This document shows positions 8,801-17,860 of a stretch of DNA of 64,000 nt, piece after piece. A program made the position numbers and the translations under genes. The notes beneath the pieces are model-generated. The model was not told the DNA's origin. It saw only the letters and a list, made by a program, of their open reading frames with translations, and made no database searches. Position 1 is the stretch's first letter, and every line of letters starts with the position of its first letter. The DNA lies in the NCBI RefSeq assembly GCF_023156505.1, contig NZ_JALNMJ010000002.1, positions 62,001-126,000 of the forward strand, given 5' to 3'. Source of the stretch: Roseibium sediminicola. GTDB taxonomy: Bacteria > Pseudomonadota > Alphaproteobacteria > Rhizobiales > Stappiaceae.

Positions 8801-11605
8801 TTAGAAGAACGAGCGTCCGCGCTGCCACCATCCGCCGCGCTTCGGCTTGTCTTCCTTGTCGTCACCGGACGTTTCGCTGGTCACGACCGGTTCCGCCGGG
8901 GCGGACGGCTGCTTCTGATCTTCCGGCTCCGCGGCCTCGTTGGCAACGGGCTGTTCGGATGTCGGCGTGTCGACAACGATCGTGCCTTCGTCACTGTCGG
9001 CTTCCGCTGCAACAGCGCCTGCTTCGCCGTCAACAGCATCGTTAGCTAGTGCTTCAGCCGTTTCAGGCTCGGCCTCTGTCTCGGTGCTTTCCTCGGCGGG
9101 CGTCTCTTCGGTTTCAGAGGCCTCGGCAGCGGCGGCAACCACTTCTTCGGTTGCAGGTGAAGCCTGCTCGGTCACCTCGGCCGGGCTGTCTTCCGCCACC
9201 TGAGCATCGCCTGCTTCCACGTTGGCGCCGGAGTCCGCGACCTGCTCGTCGCCGGCTTCGGCCGCGATTGCATCGCCTTCAACTTCACCTTCGCCTTCAC
9301 CGTTGCGACGGCCTCGACGGCCACCCCGGCGGCCGCGGCGGCGCTTGCGGCGCGGTTCGTCGTCGGAGCCGTCTTCGTCGTCTGCGCGCGCGTCCTGAGA
9401 CTGTGCGCCGTCGGCGTCGCCATCGGACTCGTCGTCACCAGCGCTTGCCTGACGGCTGTCGCCGTCGTCCTGCTGGTTGTCCGATCCGCCTCTGCGGCGC
9501 TTGCGGCGGCGGCGGCGGCGGCGGCCGTCGCCCTCCGACTCATCGTCCGCTGCGATCTCTTCGACTTCGGGCTGCTCGGTGTCTTCGTCGATAATGTCGA
9601 TCGTGTCCGGCTGAACGGTCAGCGACGGGGCCGGGAACCGGTCCCTGTCAACCGCAGCGCCGCGCTCCAGGACATAGAGCTGGCCGTTGACCATGTCGTC
9701 CGCGTGCACTTCGATGTCCACTGCGAAACGGGTCTCCAGATCGACCAGGTTCGAGCGTTTCTGGTTGAGGATATAGAGCGCGACCTGCGTGGTCGTGCGG
9801 ATGATCAGGTTGTGCGAGGCACCTTTCAGCAGATTGTCCTCGATCGAGCGCAGGACGTGCAGGGCGACCGATTCCACAGACCGGATCATGCCGGTGCCCT
9901 GGCAATGCGGGCAAGGCGTGGTCGAGCTTTCCAGGACGCCTGTGCGGATACGCTGGCGCGACATTTCCAGAAGGCCGAAATGCGAGATTCGGCCGACCTG
10001 GATGCGCGCCCGGTCATTCTTCAGGCAATCCTTGAGCTTACGTTCGACGGCCCGGTTGTTCTTCGATTCCTCCATATCGATGAAGTCGATAACGACAAGG
10101 CCGGCCAGGTCGCGCAGGCGCAGCTGCCTGGTGACCTCTTCCGCGGCTTCCAGGTTGGTTTGCAGCGCGGTGTCTTCGATGTTGTGTTCCCGGGTCGACT
10201 TGCCCGAGTTGACATCGATCGAGACCAGCGCTTCCGTCTGGTTGATGACAATGTAGCCGCCGGACTTAAGCGTCACCTGCGGCGAGAACATCGCATCCAG
10301 CTGCGGTTCGACACCATAGCGGATGAAGACAGGCGAGGGGTCCCGGTAAGGCTGGACATTCTTGGCATGGCTCGGCATGAGCATGCGCATGAAGTCCTTG
10401 GCTTCCCGATAGCCTTCGTCACCGGCCACAAGGATTTCGTTGATGTCCTTGTTGTAAAGATCGCGGATCGAGCGCTTGACCAGGCTGCCTTCCTCGTAGA
10501 CGAGGCTTGGCGCGCTGGATTTCAGCGTCAGCTCGCGGACATTTTCCCAGAGCCGCATCAGGTATTCGAAATCGCGCTTGATCTCGGCCTTGGTGCGGCT
10601 GGCGCCCGCAGTCCGCAGGATGACGCCCATGCCCTCCGGCACGTCCAGCTCGGAAGCGATCTTCTTCAGGCGCTTGCGGTCGGTCGGCTGCGTGATCTTG
10701 CGGGAAATGCCGCCGCCACGGGCCGTGTTAGGCATCAGAACGGAATAACGGCCGGCAAGCGACAGGTAGGTGGTCAGAGCGGCGCCCTTGTTGCCGCGCT
10801 CTTCCTTGACGACCTGGACCAGAATGATCTGGCGGCGCTTGATGACTTCCTGGATCTTGTACTGCTTGCGCAGGGGAATAACGCGCTCCGGAACTTCTTC
10901 CATCGCGTCTTCGGCGCCGACAGACTCAACCGCGTCCTCATCGGCGTCGCCGTCGTCGTCTTCATCGTTCCGGCGGCGGCGGCGACGGCTGCGTGAAAGG
11001 ACCGGAGCCTCGTCCTCCGCTTCTTCCTGCTCGTCTTCGTCCTCATCGGCGGAGGCGGCCGCGTCGTCTCCCTCGGTGCTGTCGTCTGTTTCGTCAGGGG
11101 CGCGGGCAGCGATTGCGGCGTCGTCCGTTTCGTCGCCGGAAGCGGCTGCTTCGACGGCTTCGCCCTGGTCGCCACCAGCTTCGGTCGAGGAAGCATCGGC
11201 GTCTTCGTCTTCGACCTTCTCGCTGGCAACGGTTTCCGCGGCGGCCTCGTTTTTCGCGGCACGTGAGCGGCGACGGCGCTTCGGCTTTTCCTCGGCGTCC
11301 GAATCCTCGCGTTGACGATCGGCGGCTTCTGCCGCGAGCAGAGCTTCGCGGTCCGCGACCGGGATCTGATAATAGTCCGGATGGATTTCGCTGAAGGCGA
11401 GGAACCCGTGACGGTTGCCGCCATATTCGACGAAGGCCGCCTGAAGCGATGGCTCGACCCGAGTGACTTTTGCTAGATAGATATTCCCGCGCAGCTGCTT
11501 CCGGTTTGCTGCTTCAAAGTCGAATTCTTCAACCCGATTGCCACGCACGACGACGACCCGGGTCTCTTCCGGGTGGCCCGCGTCGATCAGCATTTTGTTT
11601 GCCAT
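8801..11605 (-). CDS. rne: Ribonuclease E/G family endoribonuclease (RNase E)
   Basis: A 934-residue single-strand-specific endonuclease for mRNA decay and rRNA/tRNA processing, scaffold of the degradosome. It begins with an S1 domain (RGNIYLAKVTRVEPSLQAAFVEYG) that is split by a roughly 155-residue acidic and Arg-rich insertion at about 91-245, then resumes at KQYKIQEVIKRRQ. The catalytic core holds IDFIDME and NDRARIQ with the expected catalytic aspartates, then the zinc-link CPHC at 565-568. The C-terminal third is low-complexity, alternating acidic Ala/Glu and Arg-rich stretches, ending GGWWQRGRSFF, and is expected to be disordered and to bind RNA and partner proteins. Transcribed away from amiC, with a long structured leader. 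Confidence 0.97.
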   Translation of the reverse strand: MANKMLIDAGHPEETRVVVVRGNRVEEFDFEAANRKQLRGNIYLAKVTRVEPSLQAAFVEYGGNRHGFLAFSEIHPDYYQIPVADREALLAAEAADRQREDSDAEEKPKRRRRSRAAKNEAAAETVASEKVEDEDADASSTEAGGDQGEAVEAAASGDETDDAAIAARAPDETDDSTEGDDAAASADEDEDEQEEAEDEAPVLSRSRRRRRRNDEDDDGDADEDAVESVGAEDAMEEVPERVIPLRKQYKIQEVIKRRQIILVQVVKEERGNKGAALTTYLSLAGRYSVLMPNTARGGGISRKITQPTDRKRLKKIASELDVPEGMGVILRTAGASRTKAEIKRDFEYLMRLWENVRELTLKSSAPSLVYEEGSLVKRSIRDLYNKDINEILVAGDEGYREAKDFMRMLMPSHAKNVQPYRDPSPVFIRYGVEPQLDAMFSPQVTLKSGGYIVINQTEALVSIDVNSGKSTREHNIEDTALQTNLEAAEEVTRQLRLRDLAGLVVIDFIDMEESKNNRAVERKLKDCLKNDRARIQVGRISHFGLLEMSRQRIRTGVLESSTTPCPHCQGTGMIRSVESVALHVLRSIEDNLLKGASHNLIIRTTTQVALYILNQKRSNLVDLETRFAVDIEVHADDMVNGQLYVLERGAAVDRDRFPAPSLTVQPDTIDIIDEDTEQPEVEEIAADDESEGDGRRRRRRRKRRRGGSDNQQDDGDSRQASAGDDESDGDADGAQSQDARADDEDGSDDEPRRKRRRGRRGGRRGRRNGEGEGEVEGDAIAAEAGDEQVADSGANVEAGDAQVAEDSPAEVTEQASPATEEVVAAAAEASETEETPAEESTETEAEPETAEALANDAVDGEAGAVAAEADSDEGTIVVDTPTSEQPVANEAAEPEDQKQPSAPAEPVVTSETSGDDKEDKPKRGGWWQRGRSFF

Positions 11606-11681
11606 TATTAAACGTCTCCACGGCAGCGCTCATGGGCGCGTATGCAAAACGCGCATCGCCCGAAAGGAGGATGGCTGCCGT
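11606..11681 (-). promoter_or_regulatory. Structured 5' leader of rne, possible autoregulatory hairpin
   Basis: On the rne transcript ACGGCAGC (11674-11681) pairs perfectly with GCTGCCGT (11620-11627). The closed region contains a second perfect stem, ACGCG/CGCGT (11649-11653 with 11637-11641), and a CCTCCTTT run. The ribosome binding site GGAG falls just after the outer stem. CCTCC could pair with that GGAG, so folding may set translation. Leader-based feedback of RNase E is known in enterobacteria; here it is inference from base pairing read by eye. Confidence 0.45.
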
Positions 11682-12291
11682 ACTGGTTTTGCTAAGATGA
11701 GGAAGGGCGTCTGCGCCCGGCGCGGTCGTATGATCAACGCAAGCGGCCGCAAAAGCGGTTCCTTGCTGTATGTCGATCACCATGTGCATCGCGCGGGTCC
11801 TTCGGGGCAACGCAGGCCCTAGAGTTAAGTCGTTGTACCTTGTCCGGATTGCAGGTTGGCTTCGCCGCTTGACCTGCCTCCGGTCGCGGAAGGGTTCACT
11901 CTTTCATCTCCGCCGCGAACCTCGCCGGATAAACTGCCATTTGGTGTGGGCATCACGTCGCGAGGCGGGGCGGTCTCAAAGAGGCACCGTTACCTTGTCC
12001 GTTGCCTGTCAGGTGGTGTCTGGAGCTGTCAGAACGGCCTCTGTTCTGGCGCTCGAAGGCCTGGCAGTGCGATGACGTTGTGGATAGACACCCATGTCGG
12101 TCAATCGGAAAGGTATCGGTATCGAACCGAAATCCGTAAGGTACTATTACGATCCGCTGCGCCGCATTGCAAGCAATGTGAATTGGATAAGGCATTTTCC
12201 TGTCGCATTGGATGGCGTATGAGATGGCGGGCGCGGCCCAGCCGGGCAGAATACAAGCAAGTTAGCCGGAACACTTGAATTGATTGACGGA
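11682..12291. other. Divergent intergenic region between rne and amiC
   Basis: About 610 bases with no convincing gene. It must contain the rne promoter (minus strand), the rest of its leader and the amiC promoter (plus strand). TGTGGATAG near 12072 differs from a DnaA box by one base but is alone. The short open frames here have no supported starts. Confidence 0.5.
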
Positions 12292-13569
12292 ATGCAACCA
12301 GAACGGATCTTGCGCCGGACCGCCGCAGGCAGCCAGCTTGGGGCGCTTGGCCTGCTGCTGGCCGTGATGGCGGCCGTTTTGGGTGTGTTTGCGACGCCAT
12401 CGCTCGCGCAAACGGAAAAACCCGTTGTGACGGGTGCAAGGGTTGCAGGCGACGAGACGCGCACGCGATTCGTTCTCGACATGGACCGTCAGGTCACTCC
12501 CGTCATTTCCGGGCTGGCCAGCCCATACCGGCTGATCATCGACTTGCCTGAGGTGAGTTTTTCCATCCCAGGAGATGCCGGCAAGGCCGGGCGGGGCCTG
12601 GTCGCGGACTGGCGGTTCGGGCTGTTCGCTGTCGGCAAGTCCCGGGTCGTGATGGATCTCAAGGGACCGGTTGAAGTCGACAAGACCTTTTTCCTGCCCT
12701 CTGTTGACGATCAACCGGCCCGGCTTGTGGTGGATCTGGTCAGCGCGTCACCGGATGCCTTTGCGGCCTTTGTCGAAAAGTCCCGGTCGGGCAGGGCCGA
12801 GCAGGTGAAGAAAACCGCTCCAAAAAGCGACCGTCTGACCGATCCCAAGAACAAGGAAAAGCCCTTGATTGTTCTGGATCCGGGCCATGGCGGCATCGAC
12901 AACGGCGCGACCGGCGTTCACGGGACGCTGGAAAAGGCGATTGTCCTGGAATTTGCCAAGCTGTTAAAGACAAGACTGGACGAAGGCGGTTTGTACGATG
13001 TCCGCCTGACCCGGGACGATGACACTTTTGTGCCCTTGTCGCGCCGGGTGGAAATCGGGCATGAGCTGGAAGCGGATCTGTTCATTTCGATCCACGCCGA
13101 TTCCGTTCGGCGGGGCCAGAAATTTGCCCGCGGCGCCACGGTCTATACCATTTCAGACAAGGCGTCGGACCAGTTGGCCGAAGACATAGCCCAGTCTGAA
13201 AACATGTCCGATGTGATTGCCGGGGTCGAGCTTAGGGAAGAACCCACCGAGGTCGCCGATATCCTCATTGATCTGGCGCGCCGGGAAACTAGGTCCTTTT
13301 CGGTCCACTTCGCGCGTTCGCTTGTCAGTGAGCTGGAGAGCGCGGTCCGGCTGATCAATAATCCGCACAGATCCGCGGGGTTCCGGGTGCTGAAGGCGCA
13401 TGATGTGCCGTCGGTGCTTGTCGAACTCGGCTATCTGTCCAACGAACATGATGAAAAACTGCTTGTTTCGGATGAGTGGCAGCAGCGCATGGCCGGCGCC
13501 ATGACCGAGGCGGTGCACGGCTTCTTCAGGCCGCGTCTGGCGCGGCAGCAAGGGGCACCTTCTCAGTAA
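12292..13569 (+). CDS. amiC: N-acetylmuramoyl-L-alanine amidase (AMIN + Amidase_3)
   Basis: A 425-residue periplasmic zinc amidase that cuts the bond between MurNAc and the stem peptide, mostly at the division septum. Residues 15-41 form a signal peptide (LLLAVMAAVLGVFATPSLAQ). An AMIN domain follows at about 45-145 and targets the enzyme to peptidoglycan. The Amidase_3 domain begins at about 190 with the zinc ligand motif VLDPGHGGIDNGA, then the Glu of TLEKAIVLEFA, the His of LFISIHADS and VPSVLVELGYLSN near the end. ATG 12292 is chosen over TTG 12280 because TGACGG precedes it. Next gene is a class A penicillin-binding protein on the same strand, so this is a wall-remodelling pair. Confidence 0.94.
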   Translation: MQPERILRRTAAGSQLGALGLLLAVMAAVLGVFATPSLAQTEKPVVTGARVAGDETRTRFVLDMDRQVTPVISGLASPYRLIIDLPEVSFSIPGDAGKAGRGLVADWRFGLFAVGKSRVVMDLKGPVEVDKTFFLPSVDDQPARLVVDLVSASPDAFAAFVEKSRSGRAEQVKKTAPKSDRLTDPKNKEKPLIVLDPGHGGIDNGATGVHGTLEKAIVLEFAKLLKTRLDEGGLYDVRLTRDDDTFVPLSRRVEIGHELEADLFISIHADSVRRGQKFARGATVYTISDKASDQLAEDIAQSENMSDVIAGVELREEPTEVADILIDLARRETRSFSVHFARSLVSELESAVRLINNPHRSAGFRVLKAHDVPSVLVELGYLSNEHDEKLLVSDEWQQRMAGAMTEAVHGFFRPRLARQQGAPSQ

Positions 13570-13761
13570 AAACGTTGAATTGCCTTGTAAAATCGAGGGC
13601 GACCGCCGCGATTGCCTCAGCATCGCCATAATGGTGCAAGAGGAAGACGCATAAGTTTGTGTGTCAGTCGGCATCTGCAGGTGCCGTGATTGGTGTTCCG
13701 TGTTAAAACGGATTCCGGTTGAGCGAGACTGATCTAAGACGGGGAAAGACGAGCCCGCAGT

Positions 13762-16242
13762 ATGAAATTCTTGGTGAAATTCTTTGGTTATCTGTTCGGA
13801 ATCGGGGCGGTGTTCGCGCTTCTGATTGCCGCTGGCGTATGGATGTATCTGCAGACCCTGTCGCAGGATCTGCCCGATTACACCGCGCTCAAGAACTACG
13901 AGCCGCCGGTGATGACCCGCGTGCATGCCGCCGACGGCAGTCTCATGGCAGAATATGCCACGCAGCGGCGCATGTTCTTGCCGATCCAGGCGATTCCCGA
14001 CCGGGTGAAACAGGCTTTCATCGCCGCGGAAGACAAGAATTTCTACAAGCATATCGGCGTTGACCCGGAGGGCATCGCCCGTGCCGTGGTGCGGCTTGTT
14101 CAGAATTACGGCTCCGGGCGCCGGCCCGAGGGCGCATCGACGATCACCCAGCAGGTCGCGAAAAACTTCCTTCTGTCCGATCTGGTAAGCGAAGAGCGCC
14201 AACGCCGTTCCGCCGCCTATGAGCGCAAGGTGAAGGAAGCCATTCTGTCTCTGAGAATCGAGCAGGCCTACACCAAGGATGAGATCCTCGAGCTTTATCT
14301 CAACGAAATTTATTTCGGCTTCGGTGCTTATGGCGTGGCCGCGGCCTCGCTGATCTACTTCGACAAGTCGGTCCATGAACTGAGCCTGGAAGAGATCGCC
14401 TATATGGCGGCGCTGCCCAAGGGCCCGAGCAATTATCACCCTTACCGCAAGACGGAAGCGGCGGTTGCGCGCCGCAACTACGTGATCGACCGCATGGTCG
14501 CCGATGGCTATGTCACTTCGGAAGAGGGCGAGGAAGCCAAGCAGAAACCGATCGTGGTCAAGCCGCGTGAAACGGGGTCCCGCCTGTTCGCAGCCGAGTA
14601 TTTCACCGAAGAGGTCCGGCGCGAAGTTGCCGATATTTTCGGCGACAAGCGTCTCTATGAAGGCGGCCTGTCGGTGCGGTCCACGCTGGATCCCGAGCTG
14701 CAGAAAATGGCGCGCAAGGCCCTGATGGACGGGCTGATAAATTTCGATCACCAGCGCGGCAGCTGGCGCGGTCCGGTCGACCGGATCACGCTCGGCGCCG
14801 ATTGGGGCATCGACCTTGCCAAGGTCGAGGCGCTCAGTGACATCCCGGAATGGCAGCTGGCGGTCGTGCTGGACAGCGGCAGCGATCAAGCCAGGGTTGG
14901 CATTCAGCCGAAGACACTGGTCAGCGGCAAACTGTCCGATGAACGCCAGACCGGCGCACTGTTTCTCGACACGATGAAATGGGCAAGGGTCAGCGGACGG
15001 GCGCCGAACTCCGTGTCGGAAGTGCTGGCTCCGGGCGACGTCGTTTATGTTCAGGAAAGTGCCGTTGCGCCGGGTACGTTTGAATTGCGCCAGATCCCGA
15101 AAGTGTCCGGTGCGCTGGTGGCGATGGACCCCTATACCGGCCGCGTCCTGGCCCTGGTCGGTGGCTTCAGCTTCGCCCAGAGCGAGTTCAACCGCGCCAC
15201 CCAGGCCTATCGTCAGCCCGGATCTTCCTTCAAGCCGTTCCTTTACGCGGCCGCCCTGGACAATGGCTACACACCGTCCTCGGTGATCATGGACGCGCCG
15301 CTGGAAATCAGCCAGGGGCCGGGGCTCGGAACCTGGCGGCCGCAGAATTACGGTGGCAAGTTCTATGGCCCGTCGACCCTGCGCACCGGCATCGAACTGT
15401 CGCGAAACGTCATGACAGTCCGGCTGGCCCAGGACATGGGCATGCCGCTGGTGGCCGAATATGCCAAGCGTTTCGGCATTTACGACAACATGCTTCCGGT
15501 CCTGTCCATGTCGCTTGGCGCCGGCGAGACCACAGTGCTGCGCCTGACGACCGCCTATGCGACCATCGCCAATGGCGGCAAGAAGGTCCGTCCCACCCTG
15601 ATCGACAGGATCCAGGACCGTTATGGTCGCACCATCTACAAACACGACAGCCGGATTTGCGACGGCTGCACCCAGGACACCTGGAACGGCCAGGACGAGC
15701 CTTCGCTGATCGATGACCGCGAGCAGGTTCTCGACCCGATGACGGCCTATCAGATCACCTCCATGATGGAAGGTGTGGTCCAGCGCGGCACCGCGACCCG
15801 CGTGAGGGCGCTTGGCCGTCCGGTTGCCGGCAAGACCGGGACCACCAACGACGAGAAGGACGCCTGGTTCATGGGCTTCACCCCGGACCTCGCCGTCGGC
15901 GTCTTTGTTGGCTACGACAATCCCAAGCCGATGGGGCGCGGCGCGACCGGCGGCCAGGTGGCGTCGCCGATCTTTGTCGATTTCATGAAACAGGCTTTGG
16001 CGGAAAAGCCGCCTGTTGAGTTCCGCGTGCCCAAGGGACTGCAGTTGATCCCGATCAACCGCCGCACCGGCCTTCGGACCGCGGCCGGATCGCCGGGTGC
16101 CATTCTGGAAGCCTTCAAGCCGGGCATGGCACCGCCGGACAGCTATTCGGTGATCGGTTTCCAGGACACGATGGGTGTGCCCACAGCCGTGTCGCCGGAG
16201 GCTCAGCAGGCCGTTACGGTCGGCACCGGCGGTCTTTACTGA
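13762..16242 (+). CDS. mrcA: Penicillin-binding protein 1A, class A transglycosylase/transpeptidase
   Basis: An 826-residue bifunctional peptidoglycan synthase. One N-terminal transmembrane helix (residues 9-28) is followed by a GT51 glycosyltransferase domain at about 55-230, with the catalytic Glu in AAEDKNFYKHIGVD and the GASTITQQVAKNF block. A linker with an OB-like region follows. The transpeptidase domain has the nucleophile S488 and K491 in GSSFKP, the SRN triad motif and KTGTTN beginning at K691. Length and order match PBP1a of alphaproteobacteria. It lies 192 bases after amiC on the same strand. Confidence 0.96.
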   Translation: MKFLVKFFGYLFGIGAVFALLIAAGVWMYLQTLSQDLPDYTALKNYEPPVMTRVHAADGSLMAEYATQRRMFLPIQAIPDRVKQAFIAAEDKNFYKHIGVDPEGIARAVVRLVQNYGSGRRPEGASTITQQVAKNFLLSDLVSEERQRRSAAYERKVKEAILSLRIEQAYTKDEILELYLNEIYFGFGAYGVAAASLIYFDKSVHELSLEEIAYMAALPKGPSNYHPYRKTEAAVARRNYVIDRMVADGYVTSEEGEEAKQKPIVVKPRETGSRLFAAEYFTEEVRREVADIFGDKRLYEGGLSVRSTLDPELQKMARKALMDGLINFDHQRGSWRGPVDRITLGADWGIDLAKVEALSDIPEWQLAVVLDSGSDQARVGIQPKTLVSGKLSDERQTGALFLDTMKWARVSGRAPNSVSEVLAPGDVVYVQESAVAPGTFELRQIPKVSGALVAMDPYTGRVLALVGGFSFAQSEFNRATQAYRQPGSSFKPFLYAAALDNGYTPSSVIMDAPLEISQGPGLGTWRPQNYGGKFYGPSTLRTGIELSRNVMTVRLAQDMGMPLVAEYAKRFGIYDNMLPVLSMSLGAGETTVLRLTTAYATIANGGKKVRPTLIDRIQDRYGRTIYKHDSRICDGCTQDTWNGQDEPSLIDDREQVLDPMTAYQITSMMEGVVQRGTATRVRALGRPVAGKTGTTNDEKDAWFMGFTPDLAVGVFVGYDNPKPMGRGATGGQVASPIFVDFMKQALAEKPPVEFRVPKGLQLIPINRRTGLRTAAGSPGAILEAFKPGMAPPDSYSVIGFQDTMGVPTAVSPEAQQAVTVGTGGLY

Positions 16243-16396
16243 CAGCACGCAAAGACACCGAGGCGGTGTGCTCTTCGGGCCGCCGCCAGGACTGTTTACA
16301 GGGGCAGCCCGCACGGGTAATGTCCCGCTCCAATTCGCGGCCCGGTGCCCTGGATTTCAGGGTCGGCCGATTTCAGAACAAAAAGCGAGGTATCCG

Positions 16397-17528
16397 ATGC
16401 GCGCCGAAATGGAAGCGATCGTCGATGAAATCAAGCAGGCCATAAGCCTGCTGAGGAGGCATCTTTGACTGGGATCAGGCTCTTGTCCGTTTGGACGAAC
16501 TGAACGCCCTGTCCGAAGATCCGGACCTTTGGAACGATCCGGCTAAAGCGCAGAAACTGATGCGCGAACGCCAGCAACTTGATGACGGCATTGGCGGCGT
16601 CAAGGCGCTGGAGCAGGATCTGTCCGACAATATTGAACTGATCGAGCTCGGCGAAATGGAGGACGACAAGTCCGTTATCGAAGACGCCGAAGCGGCCCTG
16701 CGCGGCCTGAAGGACAAGGTTGGCGAGCTGCAGCTGCAGTCACTGCTGTCCGGGGAAGCCGACAGCAATGACACCTATCTGGAAATCCATTCCGGCGCGG
16801 GGGGCACGGAAAGCCAGGACTGGGCGTCCATGCTGCTGCGCATGTACCGCCGTTGGGCGGAAAAGCGTGGCTTCAAGGTCGAAGTTCTCGAATATCAGGA
16901 TGGCGAAGAAGCCGGCATCAAATCGGCAACCCTGCTGATCAAGGGCGAGAACGCCTATGGCTGGCTGAAAACCGAATCGGGTGTGCATCGCCTTGTTCGA
17001 ATTTCACCCTATGACAGCAACGCCCGCCGGCACACGAGTTTCTCCAGCGCGTGGGTTTACCCGGTGATCGACGATTCGATCGAGATCGACATCAACGAAA
17101 GCGATTGCCGCATCGATACCTACCGGGCCTCCGGCGCCGGCGGACAGCACGTCAACACGACCGATTCGGCGGTGCGCATCACCCACCAGCCCTCCGGGAT
17201 CGTGGTTCAGTGCCAGTCCGAACGCTCGCAGCACAAGAACCGCGCCACGGCGTGGAACATGCTGAAGGCGAGGCTTTACGAAGCCGAGCTGAAGAAGCGC
17301 GAGGAAGCGGCAAGCGCCGAAGCTGCGTCCAAGACCGATATCGGCTGGGGCCACCAGATCAGATCCTATGTCCTGCAGCCCTATCAGCTTGTGAAGGATC
17401 TGAGGACAGGCGTTGAAAGCACGTCTCCGGGCGATGTTCTGGACGGCGACCTCAACAAGTTCATGGAAGCGTCTCTGGCGCAGCGCGTCTTTGGCGGCGA
17501 TCCGGTCGAGGTCGAGGATATCGACTGA
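16397..17528 (+). CDS. prfB: Peptide chain release factor 2, expressed by programmed +1 frameshift
   Basis: Reads UGA and UAA stop codons and triggers peptide release. It is encoded in two frames. The first runs from ATG 16397 (GAGG eight bases upstream) through 23 codons to a TGA at 16466-16468; the second continues from GAC at 16467 to 17528. The joined protein is 376 residues, with the junction reading RRHL-DWDQALV, which restores the normal RF2 N-terminus. The catalytic GGQ falls at 248-250. The anticodon-mimic loop reads SPY rather than the textbook SPF, within [13 protein letters not shown], which I recall as usual for alphaproteobacteria. The frame break is genuine biology and not a sequencing error. 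Confidence 0.97.
16454..16469 (+). promoter_or_regulatory. RF2 programmed +1 frameshift signal
   Basis: AGGAGG (16454-16459), a three-base spacer, then CTT TGA C (16463-16469). The internal Shine-Dalgarno, its spacing, the slippery CTT and the poor-context UGA C are the same as in the Escherichia coli site. Low RF2 lets the ribosome pause at TGA and slip forward one base, giving negative feedback. Confidence 0.95.
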
Positions 17529-17530
17529 CG

Positions 17531-17800
17531 CTAGGGTCAGGACTCATTAATTTGATCGAAATGGCGCAACAAACGGCAACGAGTTGAAAGGAAAAACGCG
17601 AAAAGCGGGCTTCCTGCCCGGTTGAGCGGTTTGACGCAGCAAATCAAAGCCGTATTTGCGTCCCTCCGGGATAGGGTGAATTTGCCCGGCAACGTCGTTG
17701 CAAATCTATGGAAACCGGACGGTTTCCTGCAGCTTTGCGCCTCGTATCCGAACAAATTCATCCCTACCATTTCACTCAAATTAATGGGTCCTGACCCTAG
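17531..17800. mobile_element. MITE-like non-coding element, 270 bp
   Basis: Terminal inverted repeats of 25 bp that match at 24 positions: CTAGGGTCAGGACTCATTAA plus TTTGA at the left, and the complement with one change (ACC for ACT) at the right (17776-17800). Outermost CTAG on both sides could be a 4-bp target duplication of the YTAR kind made by IS5-group transposases, although CTAG is palindromic and could be part of the repeat. The interior has no recognisable transposase; an 80-codon minus-strand frame spans it but has no known motif. It lies two bases past the prfB stop and before the terminator. Confidence 0.8.
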
Positions 17801-17815
17801 AAGCCATCATCCGAT

Positions 17816-17850
17816 CAAAAAAACGGGGCCTTTCGGCCCCGTTTTGTTTT
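17816..17850. terminator. Bidirectional terminator between prfB and the M23 peptidase gene
   Basis: Stem AAACGGGGCC/GGCCCCGTTT with a TTTC loop, A-run before and TTTTGTTTT after. It presumably served prfB directly before the MITE inserted between them. Confidence 0.87.
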
Positions 17851-17860
17851 GATGGTCTGC

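Noticed and set aside
13153..16314. 1,053-codon minus-strand open frame opposite PBP1a
   Set aside because: The plus strand has complete catalytic motifs of PBP1a. The minus frame shows no motif and is a codon-bias shadow.
16463..16469. Apparent frameshift mutation in prfB
   Set aside because: The context is the conserved programmed frameshift signal, so the gene is intact.
17537..17779. 80-codon minus-strand frame inside the MITE
   Set aside because: No transposase motif, no ribosome binding site, spans the terminal repeat. Taken as chance.
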